Of a stretch of 57,251 bases of DNA, positions 8,971 to 17,018 are shown piece by piece (the first letter of the stretch is position 1; each line of letters begins with the position of its first letter). Made by a program: the position numbers and the translations under genes. Origin of the DNA: Sandaracinaceae bacterium (lineage in GTDB: Bacteria > Myxococcota_A > Polyangia > Polyangiales > Sandaracinaceae); NCBI GenBank assembly GCA_040218145.1, contig JAVJQK010000091.1, forward strand, positions 1-57,251. The letters are read 5' to 3'. Under the pieces are notes generated by a model, which searched no databases, was not told the DNA's origin, and saw only the letters and a program-made list of their open reading frames with translations.

Positions 8971-9000
8971 CACTCGACTCTCACTCGACTCTCACTCGAC
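8971..9000. repeat. 11-bp tandem repeat across a stop codon
   Basis: The unit CACTCGACTCT occurs twice perfectly (8971-8981, 8982-8992) and then for 8 more bases (8993-9000). It spans the stop codon of the propeller lipoprotein at 8992. Since 11 is not a multiple of 3, slippage here would change the C-terminus. Confidence 0.85.
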
Positions 9001-10938
9001 GATCGGCTCGCAGATGCCCGCGACCTCGATGTCGAACACGCGCGGCGCGGCCATGCGGTCGGTCGTCGACAGGCGCAGCTCCACCTGGAGGAACTGCCGG
9101 CTCGGGACGGGGCCAGGCGCCATGGTGAAGTCCGCCGGGTTGCCCTCGAAGGGCCCGATCCACTCCTCCGCCATGAGGCCGTCGCGGGTGTCCGCGCTCC
9201 GCGCCCAGACCGTCACCGAGGTACCGGCCGGGATCTCCGCCGTGTACCGCGCGCCCTGCCAGAGGTTGGTGCCGCTCGGGCAGCCCTCGAGCACGAAGTT
9301 GTAGCGGCCGCGCGGCTCGGCGAAGACGTTCAGCCCGAAGCCGATGAAGTCGCTGTAGGTGTAGGGGTGCAGGCCGACCTGATGCTCGGTCCACACCCCG
9401 GTGGCGGGGTCGAGCCGGGCCGCGATGTTGTTGGTGCGGCAGATGGCCCAGATGGAGTTGTCGAAGCTGACCCCGATGCCGATCGGCTGCCTGCCGCTCG
9501 GGATGACGTGCTCGGCCACGAAGCTCAGATCGCTCAGGCGGTACTGGCGCACGCGGTTGCTCACGCCGCCCGCGAAGGCGTCGCCGTCGTGGCTGAGCGC
9601 CGTCCAGAGGAAGGTCTCGTCGGCCGCGACGCCGCGCGGCGTGCCCGTGAAGGCCGCGCCGCCCGCGTCGATGCCCGTCCACTCGCCGCTCGAGTGCCGG
9701 TAGCGCCAGAGCGAAGGGTTGCACTGGTTGGCCATGAAGACGTCGCCGGCGCCGTCGACCGTGATGCCGTAGGGCACCGCGCACTCGCTGCCGGGCATGG
9801 CCGCGACCCGCGTGAACGTCATGGCGATGGGATCGATGAAGCCGAGCACGTCGCGGCGCGCGCCCGAGCGGTCCGCGGTCCAGATGCGGCCCGTCGAGTC
9901 GGCGACCATGCCGTACGGGCGGAAGTCGTCGACGGGCATGCAGGCGATGGTCGCGCCCGACGCGGGGTCCAGCCGGCAGGCCTGGCGCTCGTTGAAGAGC
10001 CCCACCCACACGTCCCCGACGAACGCGTCGGGCGGCGCGACCCCGATGGCGAGCGCGCGCGGCACGCCGTTGCCCGCCCCGACCGGGGTGGTCCAGAGGA
10101 TGCACTCGTCGTCGGGCCCGACGAACTCGGGCGTGCCCATCTCGATCATGCCGTTCGCGTTGAGGTCCCGGCTCGTCTCGATCATGCCGTTGCCGTTGCG
10201 GTCGACGCAGTCGGTCTCGCGGTTGGCGTACTTGGTGATGGTGCCCTGGTTGCCGAACGCGCGGTTGGCCACGTAGGCGTCGAAGTTCTGGTCGACCGCG
10301 GTGCGCGAGGGGCAGTTGCCCTGATTCGACCAGTTGCAGGCCTCGCTCCACGGGCGGGTCCCGGCGGGAGCCATCGCGTCGACCGTCGGGTACCGGGCGA
10401 CCTCCGCGCCGGTGCGCGAGTCGAGCTTGCTGACGGTGCCCTCGTCCATGTTCGCGACCCACACCGCGAAGGCCATGGCCATGTTCCGGCCGAGGGTGAG
10501 CGCGCCGTCGTCGTCGACGATCACGCCCTCGGCGTTGTCTTCGGTGGGCATCCAGCCGCCAGGGCCCGGGTGGCTCTCGGACGAGCAGCCGGGCGCGCAG
10601 TCGGCGCAGAGGGTGCTGATGCCCTCGTCGATGGTGCCGTCGCAGTCGTTGTCGATCTCGTCGCAGACCTCGTCGCCGCCGCGGCGCGGGTTGCTGTCGT
10701 CGCAGTCCTCCGTCGCGCAGCGGCCGTCGCCGTCCTCGTCGACGCAGTCGGGCGCGCCGGTGTCGGGCCCGGCGTCCACGGGGGCCGTACAGACGCCGTC
10801 CACGCAGAGGCCGCCGGCCTCGCAGTCGGCGTTGCTCTCGCACGGGCCGCCGCCGCCGATGGAGCCGCCGCAGTCGCAGCCGGCGGCGAAGATCAGCGCG
10901 GCGCCGAGGAGGAGCGTGAGGGTTCGGAGGTGAAGCAT
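8992..10938 (-). CDS. Lipoprotein with MopE-type metal-binding motif and beta-propeller
   Basis: A 648-residue protein starting MLHLRTLTLLLG; a second ATG five codons upstream (10953) is possible. The signal peptide ends at lipobox AAGC. Next come a Cys-rich stretch (CESNADCEAGGLCVDGVC) and one MopE-type motif (CDEIDNDCDGTIDEG, about 100), a proposed metal-binding element. The remaining roughly 500 residues repeat short blade-like units (RALAIGVAPPDAFVGDVWVG, RPYGMVADSTGRIWTADR, PYGITVDGAGDVFMANQ) like virginiamycin B lyase/NHL propellers. I claim no lyase activity. It is probably surface-exposed and may bind calcium or another cation. It is transcribed divergently from the lipoprotein at 11080. 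Confidence 0.82.
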   Translation of the reverse strand: MLHLRTLTLLLGAALIFAAGCDCGGSIGGGGPCESNADCEAGGLCVDGVCTAPVDAGPDTGAPDCVDEDGDGRCATEDCDDSNPRRGGDEVCDEIDNDCDGTIDEGISTLCADCAPGCSSESHPGPGGWMPTEDNAEGVIVDDDGALTLGRNMAMAFAVWVANMDEGTVSKLDSRTGAEVARYPTVDAMAPAGTRPWSEACNWSNQGNCPSRTAVDQNFDAYVANRAFGNQGTITKYANRETDCVDRNGNGMIETSRDLNANGMIEMGTPEFVGPDDECILWTTPVGAGNGVPRALAIGVAPPDAFVGDVWVGLFNERQACRLDPASGATIACMPVDDFRPYGMVADSTGRIWTADRSGARRDVLGFIDPIAMTFTRVAAMPGSECAVPYGITVDGAGDVFMANQCNPSLWRYRHSSGEWTGIDAGGAAFTGTPRGVAADETFLWTALSHDGDAFAGGVSNRVRQYRLSDLSFVAEHVIPSGRQPIGIGVSFDNSIWAICRTNNIAARLDPATGVWTEHQVGLHPYTYSDFIGFGLNVFAEPRGRYNFVLEGCPSGTNLWQGARYTAEIPAGTSVTVWARSADTRDGLMAEEWIGPFEGNPADFTMAPGPVPSRQFLQVELRLSTTDRMAAPRVFDIEVAGICEPIVE

Positions 10939-11079
10939 GGAGGAGGGCAGCATAGGCGAGTCTGACAGCGCGCAAAAGTCAGGCCGATCCCGATACGGGG
11001 CCGTCATCCTCCCGCCCGAGGTTCGATGACCCCAGCGCCCAAGGTCCCGCGGGGCTGGAGGGTCCGCGCTAGGCGCCGT

Positions 11080-11745
11080 ATGTTGATGGGGTCCGTGGTG
11101 AAGGTCGTCAGAAGTGTGGCAGCGCTCGTCTCCCTGGCGGTGCTGGGGAGCTGCGGGGGCACCTCGCTGTCTCCGCCCGCGTGGGCCCGGATGCTGCCCG
11201 ACGATCTGCCCTATCAGGGCGAGCTGGTCGTGCGCCCGGACGCGGAGGACCAGCCCACGCTCGAGCTCCGCATCCCCTGGGGCAACGCGGAGGCCTCGCT
11301 CGGCTACGGCGTGCTCCGGCTCTGGGCGCGGCCCGGCAGCGATCACGTGAGCGTCTCCGGCATCGTCGACGCGCCCGCCGCGCAGGCGCGCTGGGAGGGA
11401 TGCGAGGAGATCACGCTGCACGCCAGCGGCGGCACGCGACACATCCCGGGCGAGTACATCGGCCGGTCCCTCGCGCGGAGCGGGGTATACGAGGGGATGC
11501 GGGTCCGCACCGATCTGATCGCCATCCGCAAGCTCGCGCTCGCGCCGCACGTCGGAGCCACCTTCTGCGGGGACCGCTTCGTGCCCACGGCCGAGCAGCG
11601 CGCGACGCTCCGGCGCTTCGTCGAGTGGTTCGAGCACCTCGCCACGCCGAACCGCAGCTACGAGCTGCCGCACTACCGCGAGGTCGGCCCGCGGCCCGCG
11701 CTCCCGCTCGAGGACCCGGACGCCGGCGAGCCCTTCCAGGCCTGA
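11080..11745 (+). CDS. Lipoprotein of unknown function
   Basis: A 221-residue protein. I set the start at the ATG at 11080 (an ATG two codons on is equally possible), because the next 25 residues form a signal peptide ending VLGSC, a lipobox. The mature part contains two Cys (GCEEIT and TFCGDR) and no domain I recognise. The alternation of beta-like segments (ELVVRPDAEDQPTLELRIP) suggests a beta-sandwich. Its stop codon overlaps a palindrome TGACGTCA shared with the convergent gene at 11748. Confidence 0.75.
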   Translation: MLMGSVVKVVRSVAALVSLAVLGSCGGTSLSPPAWARMLPDDLPYQGELVVRPDAEDQPTLELRIPWGNAEASLGYGVLRLWARPGSDHVSVSGIVDAPAAQARWEGCEEITLHASGGTRHIPGEYIGRSLARSGVYEGMRVRTDLIAIRKLALAPHVGATFCGDRFVPTAEQRATLRRFVEWFEHLATPNRSYELPHYREVGPRPALPLEDPDAGEPFQA

Positions 11746-11747
11746 CG

Positions 11748-12941
11748 TCAGCGCACGGGGATGCCGTAGTCGGCGAGCAGCGCGCGGATGTCGGGGTCGG
11801 CGCGCTGCGCCTCGATGTGCGCGCGCAGGAGCGCCATCGAGGCCGCGGCCCGGGAGCCGCCCCAGCGGTGCAGGGCCGCGAGCACGGACATCTGCTCCGC
11901 GAGCGGCCAGCCGCGCATGGAGGTCATGAGCGCGTCGAGGCGAGGCGCCGCGGCGGCCTCGAGCCGGTAGACCTCCTCGCCGAGGACCAGCTCGTATCGG
12001 TGTCCGGGGACGAGCGCCGGGCCGTCGTAGTCGACCGCGCGCTCGCCCGTGCCGCGCCAGATGGTGCGCGGCTCGGGGTGGACCTGGCGCACCGTCACGG
12101 TGCGACCGCAGTCGGCGTCGCAGCGCCAGGCGATGTCCGGGAGGCGGGCGGACGCACCGGGGACGCCCTCTCCCACCCACACCCGGACCAGCCGGGCTTC
12201 GCTGGGGGCCGGGCTGAGCAGCGAGGTCTCGGGCGGCACGGCGCGCGGGGGATCGTGCGCGAGCATGGCCTCGATGCCCTGCGCCTCCGACGTGGCGACG
12301 ACGGCCTCGGGCTGCAGCGTGTACACGTCCGTCTCCGAGGGGCCGCTCAGCCGCGACGCGCGCTCCTTGACCAGCACCACCGCGCGGGCGCCCTCGCCGA
12401 GCCGGAGCGGCGTGCCCCGCGGGACGCGGAAGGGCACGGCGGGCGCCGGGCGATCTCCGAGGTGCACGTCGCCGTGGGTGAAGGTCACCAGCGCGGGCGG
12501 CGAGAAGGCGTCTCTCGGCGCGTAGCACGCGTGCCGCGCCCCCTCCGCGCGCCCCTCGGCGATGGCGTCGGCGGGCACCTCTCCGCACCGCGTGCCCTCC
12601 TCGCAGCGCACGCGATGGAGCGCGCCCGCGGTGGCTCCCGGTCCGTACGCGGCGCAGTCCTCGAGCGTCTGCGCGTCGACGCAGCGATCCTCGAACGAGG
12701 CGAGATCGCAGTCGCCGACGCGCTCGCCGACGCAGACCGCCTCGTCCTCGCCGTGCGGGACGCAGGTCGGCGTGAGCCCCTCGCACGGCTGGGTCTGCCA
12801 CTCGAGGCCGCCGTAGCGGTTGGGGGCGCAGCGCTCGAGGTCGCCCTCGTCGGTGCAGCGGGCGGCGTTCCGGGTGTCGCAGCGGGAGTCGTCGCAGCCG
12901 GCGAGGCAGAGCAGCGCGAGGGCGAAGCGGAGGCGAGGCAT
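11748..12941 (-). CDS. Lipoprotein with FecR-like domain
   Basis: A 397-residue lipoprotein starting MPRLRFALALLCLAGCDD, with the lipid Cys in LAGC; the open frame continues 65 residues upstream but is not protein-like. Residues about 20-130 are Cys-rich with spacing typical of secreted disulphide-stabilised domains. The middle (FTHGDVHLGDRPAPAVPFRVPRGTPLRLGEGARAVVLV) resembles the FecR beta domain that senses or structures periplasmic proteins. The C-terminal 100 residues are helical. No sigma factor or TonB receptor is nearby, so a role in iron signalling is not supported. Confidence 0.75.
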   Translation of the reverse strand: MPRLRFALALLCLAGCDDSRCDTRNAARCTDEGDLERCAPNRYGGLEWQTQPCEGLTPTCVPHGEDEAVCVGERVGDCDLASFEDRCVDAQTLEDCAAYGPGATAGALHRVRCEEGTRCGEVPADAIAEGRAEGARHACYAPRDAFSPPALVTFTHGDVHLGDRPAPAVPFRVPRGTPLRLGEGARAVVLVKERASRLSGPSETDVYTLQPEAVVATSEAQGIEAMLAHDPPRAVPPETSLLSPAPSEARLVRVWVGEGVPGASARLPDIAWRCDADCGRTVTVRQVHPEPRTIWRGTGERAVDYDGPALVPGHRYELVLGEEVYRLEAAAAPRLDALMTSMRGWPLAEQMSVLAALHRWGGSRAAASMALLRAHIEAQRADPDIRALLADYGIPVR

Positions 12942-13029
12942 CGCGGCGCAGTAGCCCGGCCGCCGCCACCGAGGCAAGCCGACGACGGGCAGGTAGCCTC
13001 CGCGCGGCGCGCGTGGCAAGTCAGCGCGC

Positions 13030-13548
13030 GTGAGGTGGTGGGTCATCGCGGCGCTGGCGTTCTCGTGCTTCGGGTGCACGGAGGCGCCGTCGGACGACTC
13101 CCCCTCGGGCGCCGTGCGGCTCTTCCTCGAGGCCATGGCCCGCGCGGAGCACGATCCCGCGGCGGTCGAGGAGGCCTACGCGCTGCTGGCCGAGGACAGC
13201 CGCCGCGCGCTCTCCGAACGCGCGCACCTGGCGAGCTCACTCGGCGGCCGGCCCCTCGAGCCGTGGGACATGATCGTGCGCGGGCGCTTCCGGCAGAGCT
13301 TCATCCCGGCCCGCGGCGGCCGCGGCATGCGCGAGACGATCGACGGCAACGCGGCGACGGTGATCGCGGAGAACGAGGAGGGAGACCGGCGCGCCGAGGT
13401 GCACCTGGTCCTCGAGGAGGAGGGCTGGCGCGTGATCCTCGACCTGCCGCCGGCGCGCGAGCGCCCTCGTCAGGAGGGTGCCGGCTCGGAGGCCGAGGGC
13501 GCGGAGGGCTCCGTCTCCGACGGCACCGGCTCCGAGCGCGGCCGCTAG
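13030..13548 (+). CDS. Small lipoprotein with DUF4878-like fold
   Basis: A 172-residue protein with a GTG start (MRWWVIAALAFSCFGC) giving a signal peptide with the lipid Cys in CFGC. The pattern SGAVRLFLEAMARAEHDPAAVEEAYALLAEDSRRAL, followed by a short beta region (RRAEVHLVLEEEGWRVILD), looks like the NTF2-like DUF4878 fold of small periplasmic lipoproteins. The C-terminal 30 residues are low-complexity (Gly, Ser, Glu). It overlaps the stop of the convergent metallophosphoesterase gene by four bases in a CTAG palindrome. Confidence 0.72.
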   Translation: MRWWVIAALAFSCFGCTEAPSDDSPSGAVRLFLEAMARAEHDPAAVEEAYALLAEDSRRALSERAHLASSLGGRPLEPWDMIVRGRFRQSFIPARGGRGMRETIDGNAATVIAENEEGDRRAEVHLVLEEEGWRVILDLPPARERPRQEGAGSEAEGAEGSVSDGTGSERGR

Positions 13549-15071
13549 GCCGCGGTGAGCACGGTCAGCGTGATCTCGGGCGGCGCGCCGACCCGGGCCG
13601 GCGGGCCCGCGGTGCCGAAGCCCCGGTTCACGTACAGATACGAGCCCTCTTCCCGATAGAGGCCCTCGACGTACGGCAGGACCAGCTCGGCGGGGCGGAC
13701 GCCGAGGTTCACCTGCCCCCCGTGGGTGTGGCCGCTGAGCTGGAGCGCCACCTGGCCGGCCGCCTCGGGGAAGTAGACCGGGTTGTGGCAGAGCAGCACC
13801 CGGGGGAGGTCGGGCGAGATCCCGGCCACGGCGCGCGCCAGGTCGGGACCCGGCCCGTCGCCGTTGCGCCGCGCCCAGACGTCGTCGACCCCGACGAGGG
13901 CCACGTGGCCCTCCGCGATCAGCCGGCTCTGGTTGCGCAGCACGGTCGCGCCGCCTTCGCGTGAGACGGAGAGCACGGCGTCCACGCCGGCGTAGTAGTC
14001 GTGGTTGCCCGGGATCACGACGACACCGTCGCGCGGGCCCAGCTCGGTGAACGCGCGCACCATGCGCCCCAGCCACGGGGCGTAGGCCGGGTCGTGGTCC
14101 AGCAGATCGCCCGTGAGCACGATCAGATCGGGCCGGGCCTCGCGCATCAACGCGACGGCCGAGCGCAGCTCCGGGTCCCCCACATAGGTCCCGAAGTGCA
14201 CGTCGCTGATCTGCGCGATGCGGTAGCCATCGAGGCGAGGAGAGAGGCCCGCGATCGGGACGGGGACACGAGTGATCTCGTAGTCGCGGCGACCGAAGAG
14301 GGCGCCGTAGCCCGCGCTGCCGAAGCCGACGCCGAGGGCGGCGCCGGTGAGCGAGCGGCGCAGGAGCTGGCGGCGGCCCAGGGAGCCGAGGGAAGGCCAG
14401 GCCCGGGGGTGGTCGGCGTCTGTCGCCGCCGCATCCGCTGCCGCGTCCGCATCCGATCCCGCGTCCGCATCCGCTGCCGCGTCCGATCCCGCATCCGCTG
14501 CCGCGTCCGATCCCGATCCCGATCCCGATCCCGATCCCGTTCCCGTTCCCGTTCCCATTCCCATTCCCGTTCCCGATCCCGATCCCGCGTCCGATCTGGT
14601 GCGAGGTCCGTCCGAGGCCGCGTTCGCCGCTCGCTCCGCCACCGCCGCCTTCGCCGCCAGCTTCGCCTCCGCCTCGCCCCCGCGGACCCAGGCTCGGACG
14701 CTGCGCGCGCCCAGGAAACCAAGATCCAGGACGCCGACCAGGACGGTCGAGATCCACACGCCCAGCAGCATGGTCGCGCCGACCGCGCCGAGCAGGGCGG
14801 CGACGCTCCGGGGGAGCATCGACTCGAAGCTGCGGGCCGCGATCATCAGGACGGGGCCGGCGAACAGGAGCGCGGCGAGGGCGCGCTTGCCGCGCCGGCC
14901 GAGGCCCATCGCGAAGGCGCTGCGGCGGTAGACGTACCAGGTGGTGACGCCCGCGAGCAGGAGCATCGCGAGCACGAAGAGGACCATGCGCAGCCAGAAA
15001 GGCACGACCGCACTCTGGTGACGGGGAGCGATGGCCGCAACGAACGTCCGGCCGTTCTCACGCTTCTTCAC
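13545..15071 (-). CDS. Membrane metallophosphoesterase with repeat-encoded linker
   Basis: A 508-residue protein with a GTG start (MKKRENGRTF); starts at residues 23 or 29 are also possible. About three hydrophobic helices occupy residues 23-112. An Ala-rich helix follows, then a Gly/Ser/Thr/Met and Ala/Asp linker at about 160-215 encoded by near-perfect hexanucleotide repeats. Next is a twin-arginine-like segment (GRRQLLRRSLTGAALGVG, about 230), then a calcineurin-like phosphoesterase domain: SDVHFG, TGDLLDHD, GNHDYY, LLCHNP and SGHTHGGQ supply all metal ligands. This matches YkuE-like membrane phosphoesterases acting on phospholipids or lipid A precursors outside the cytoplasm. The substrate is unproven. 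Confidence 0.85.
   Translation of the reverse strand: MKKRENGRTFVAAIAPRHQSAVVPFWLRMVLFVLAMLLLAGVTTWYVYRRSAFAMGLGRRGKRALAALLFAGPVLMIAARSFESMLPRSVAALLGAVGATMLLGVWISTVLVGVLDLGFLGARSVRAWVRGGEAEAKLAAKAAVAERAANAASDGPRTRSDAGSGSGTGMGMGTGTGTGSGSGSGSGSDAAADAGSDAAADADAGSDADAAADAAATDADHPRAWPSLGSLGRRQLLRRSLTGAALGVGFGSAGYGALFGRRDYEITRVPVPIAGLSPRLDGYRIAQISDVHFGTYVGDPELRSAVALMREARPDLIVLTGDLLDHDPAYAPWLGRMVRAFTELGPRDGVVVIPGNHDYYAGVDAVLSVSREGGATVLRNQSRLIAEGHVALVGVDDVWARRNGDGPGPDLARAVAGISPDLPRVLLCHNPVYFPEAAGQVALQLSGHTHGGQVNLGVRPAELVLPYVEGLYREEGSYLYVNRGFGTAGPPARVGAPPEITLTVLTAA
14428..14594. repeat. Hexanucleotide repeat tract inside the phosphoesterase gene
   Basis: About 28 six-base units such as CGATCC, CGTTCC, CATTCC and CGCGTCC-type variants, in phase. 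On the coding (minus) strand they give Gly-Ser, Gly-Thr, Gly-Met and Ala-Asp dipeptides. Identical variants are clustered in runs, the pattern expected from slippage. Because units are 6 bp, length changes keep the reading frame. Confidence 0.9.
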
Positions 15072-15112
15072 ACCGCTCTTCGCGCTCGGGCATCCTGGGC
15101 GGCGGAGGATCC

Positions 15113-15616
15113 ATGCAACTGCTCGAGGCGCTGACCACCTACTTCCGCGGAGAGCGCGGCATCGGCATGGCGCTCGTGCCGGTCGGCTTCGCGCTGCTCG
15201 CGCTGGCCTTCTACCTCTGGCGCACGCAGTCGGGCGGGTTCATGTGGGGCCTCGTCGCGCCGCTGATCGTGCTCGGGCTCGCGGGCGCGGCGGGCGGGGC
15301 GGGGCTGGTGATCCGCACCGACGCGCAGGTGGCCGAGCTGACGGCGCAGCACGCCGAGGATCCGGCCGCGATGGCGAGCGCCGAGGCGGAGCGCATGGAG
15401 AAGGTCAACGCGAATTGGCCTCGGCTGAAGATCGTGTGGCTGGTGCTCGCGGCCGCGGCGTTCACGCTCCTCTTCGTCGTGAAGAAGGACTGGGCGATGG
15501 GCCTCGGGCTCGCGCTCCTGCTCACCTCGACCCTCGGCATGTGGATCGACGTCTTCGCCGAGCGCCGCGCCGAGCCGTACACGCAGGCGCTGGAGCGAGC
15601 GCGGCAGGGCCCCTGA
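15113..15616 (+). CDS. Small inner-membrane protein of unknown function
   Basis: A 167-residue protein with four predicted membrane helices: about 19-37, 43-66, 104-122 and 128-144. Between helices 2 and 3 is a soluble, Ala/Glu-rich segment (AELTAQHAEDPAAMASAEAERMEKVN). I recognise no family. An AGGA-type Shine-Dalgarno (GGAGGATCC then ATG) supports the start. It is divergent from the metallophosphoesterase, and its stop codon TGA is separated by one base from that of the convergent MBL gene. Confidence 0.75.
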   Translation: MQLLEALTTYFRGERGIGMALVPVGFALLALAFYLWRTQSGGFMWGLVAPLIVLGLAGAAGGAGLVIRTDAQVAELTAQHAEDPAAMASAEAERMEKVNANWPRLKIVWLVLAAAAFTLLFVVKKDWAMGLGLALLLTSTLGMWIDVFAERRAEPYTQALERARQGP

Positions 15617-15617
15617 G

Positions 15618-16823
15618 TCAGCGGAGGCTGGCCGCCGCGCCGAGGTGAGACGCGATCACCGGGGCCTCGTCCACGGTCTGGAACGGGAGGGCGGGCCACC
15701 AGCGCGCGACCTCGGGGGGCGAGGCCGGGTCCACGCTCTCTCCCGGACGGGGGATGGCCACCCGCACGCCCTCCCGGGCCGCGGCGAGGCGCAGCCGCTC
15801 GGGCGGCTCGGTCCACGCGTGCAGGGCGAGATCGAACGTGCCCCAGTGCACGGGCAGCATGAGCCCGCCGCGCAGGGCGACGTGCGCGCGTACGGCCTGC
15901 TCCGGGCCGAGGTGCACGTCGCGCCAGAGCTGGTTGTAGGCGCCGACCTCGATCAGCGTCGCGTCGAAGGGCCCGAGCCGCTCGCCGATCTCCGCGAAGC
16001 CGTGGAAGTAGCCGGTGTCGCCGCTGAAGTAGACGCGGTGCTCCGGTCCGATCATCGCCCAGCTCGTCCAGAGCGTGGCGTCCTTGTCGAGGCCGGTGCG
16101 TCCGGAGAAGTGCCTCGCGGGCGTCGAGACCAGGCGCACGCCGTCCACCTCGACCTCGTCCCACCAGTCGAGCTCCGTGATGCGGTCGGGCGGCACGCCC
16201 CAGTACTCGAGGTGCGCGCCCACGCCGAGCGGCACGAAGTACCGCGGCGCCCGCGCCTCGAGCGCCTCGATGGTGGGCGTGTCGAGATGGTCGTAGTGGT
16301 CGTGGCTGATCACCACCGCGGTCAGCTCGGGCAGCTCCTCGAGCGGCAAGGGCGGCGCGTGGAAGCGCGCGGGGCCGAGCCAGCTCGAGGGGCTCGATCG
16401 CTCGCCCCACACGGGGTCGGTCAGGATCGTGCGCCCGTCGAGCTCGACGAGCATGGTCGAGTGACCCAGCCAGGTGATGCGGAGCCCGCTCGACGGCGGC
16501 TCGGCGAAGTCGGCGCGGGTGCGGCGCACGATGGGGGGCGGCGAGACCGGCGTCCGGTTCTCGCCGCCCTCGAGCCAGCGCGCGGTCGCCTCGACGAGCT
16601 CGGGCTCGACCATCGGCATCGGGTTGACGAAGCCCTCGCCCGCCCACCGCGGCGACGCCCTCATCCGGTCGAGCCGGGCGCCGCTCGCGCTCGTGCCCAT
16701 CGCGTTCCACGCGTCGGCGAGGAGCACCCCACCGACGAGCAGGAGCAGCGCGCCGAGCGCCCCGAGTCCGCGCAGGAGGCGTCGCCGCCAAGGTCGCTTC
16801 GTGTCGCTCACGCCCTCCTTCAT
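15618..16823 (-). CDS. MBL-fold metal-dependent hydrolase (NAPE-PLD/UlaG-like)
   Basis: A 401-residue protein. The N-terminal hydrophobic segment (about 13-33, GLGALGALLLLVGGVLLADAW) anchors or exports it. The metallo-beta-lactamase core follows: LGHSTMLVELDGRTILTDPVW, the metal motif HDHYDHLD, ARHFSGRTG, YFSGDTGYF and PVHWGTFDL. This arrangement, including the Asp-Pro-Val segment and the single-domain length, matches the NAPE-PLD/RomA-like branch, which acts on phosphodiesters or lactones. The real substrate cannot be told from sequence. It is convergent with the small membrane protein. Confidence 0.87.
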   Translation of the reverse strand: MKEGVSDTKRPWRRRLLRGLGALGALLLLVGGVLLADAWNAMGTSASGARLDRMRASPRWAGEGFVNPMPMVEPELVEATARWLEGGENRTPVSPPPIVRRTRADFAEPPSSGLRITWLGHSTMLVELDGRTILTDPVWGERSSPSSWLGPARFHAPPLPLEELPELTAVVISHDHYDHLDTPTIEALEARAPRYFVPLGVGAHLEYWGVPPDRITELDWWDEVEVDGVRLVSTPARHFSGRTGLDKDATLWTSWAMIGPEHRVYFSGDTGYFHGFAEIGERLGPFDATLIEVGAYNQLWRDVHLGPEQAVRAHVALRGGLMLPVHWGTFDLALHAWTEPPERLRLAAAREGVRVAIPRPGESVDPASPPEVARWWPALPFQTVDEAPVIASHLGAAASLR

Positions 16824-17018
16824 GCGCTCTTTCGGCCGGGCGGCAAGGCCGCTTCACAGTTCTTCGCGCCGCCCCGGCGCGGGAGATGGGCGTCGGCCTC
16901 TCGTGAGCACGCGGAGCTGCGTCACCACGCGAACGTCGCCGAGCGCGCGCCCGCTCCGGCCGAAATCAGGCCCGGGAGAGGGGAACGCGCGGCCGGCCAG
17001 CCGTATACACTCACCGGA

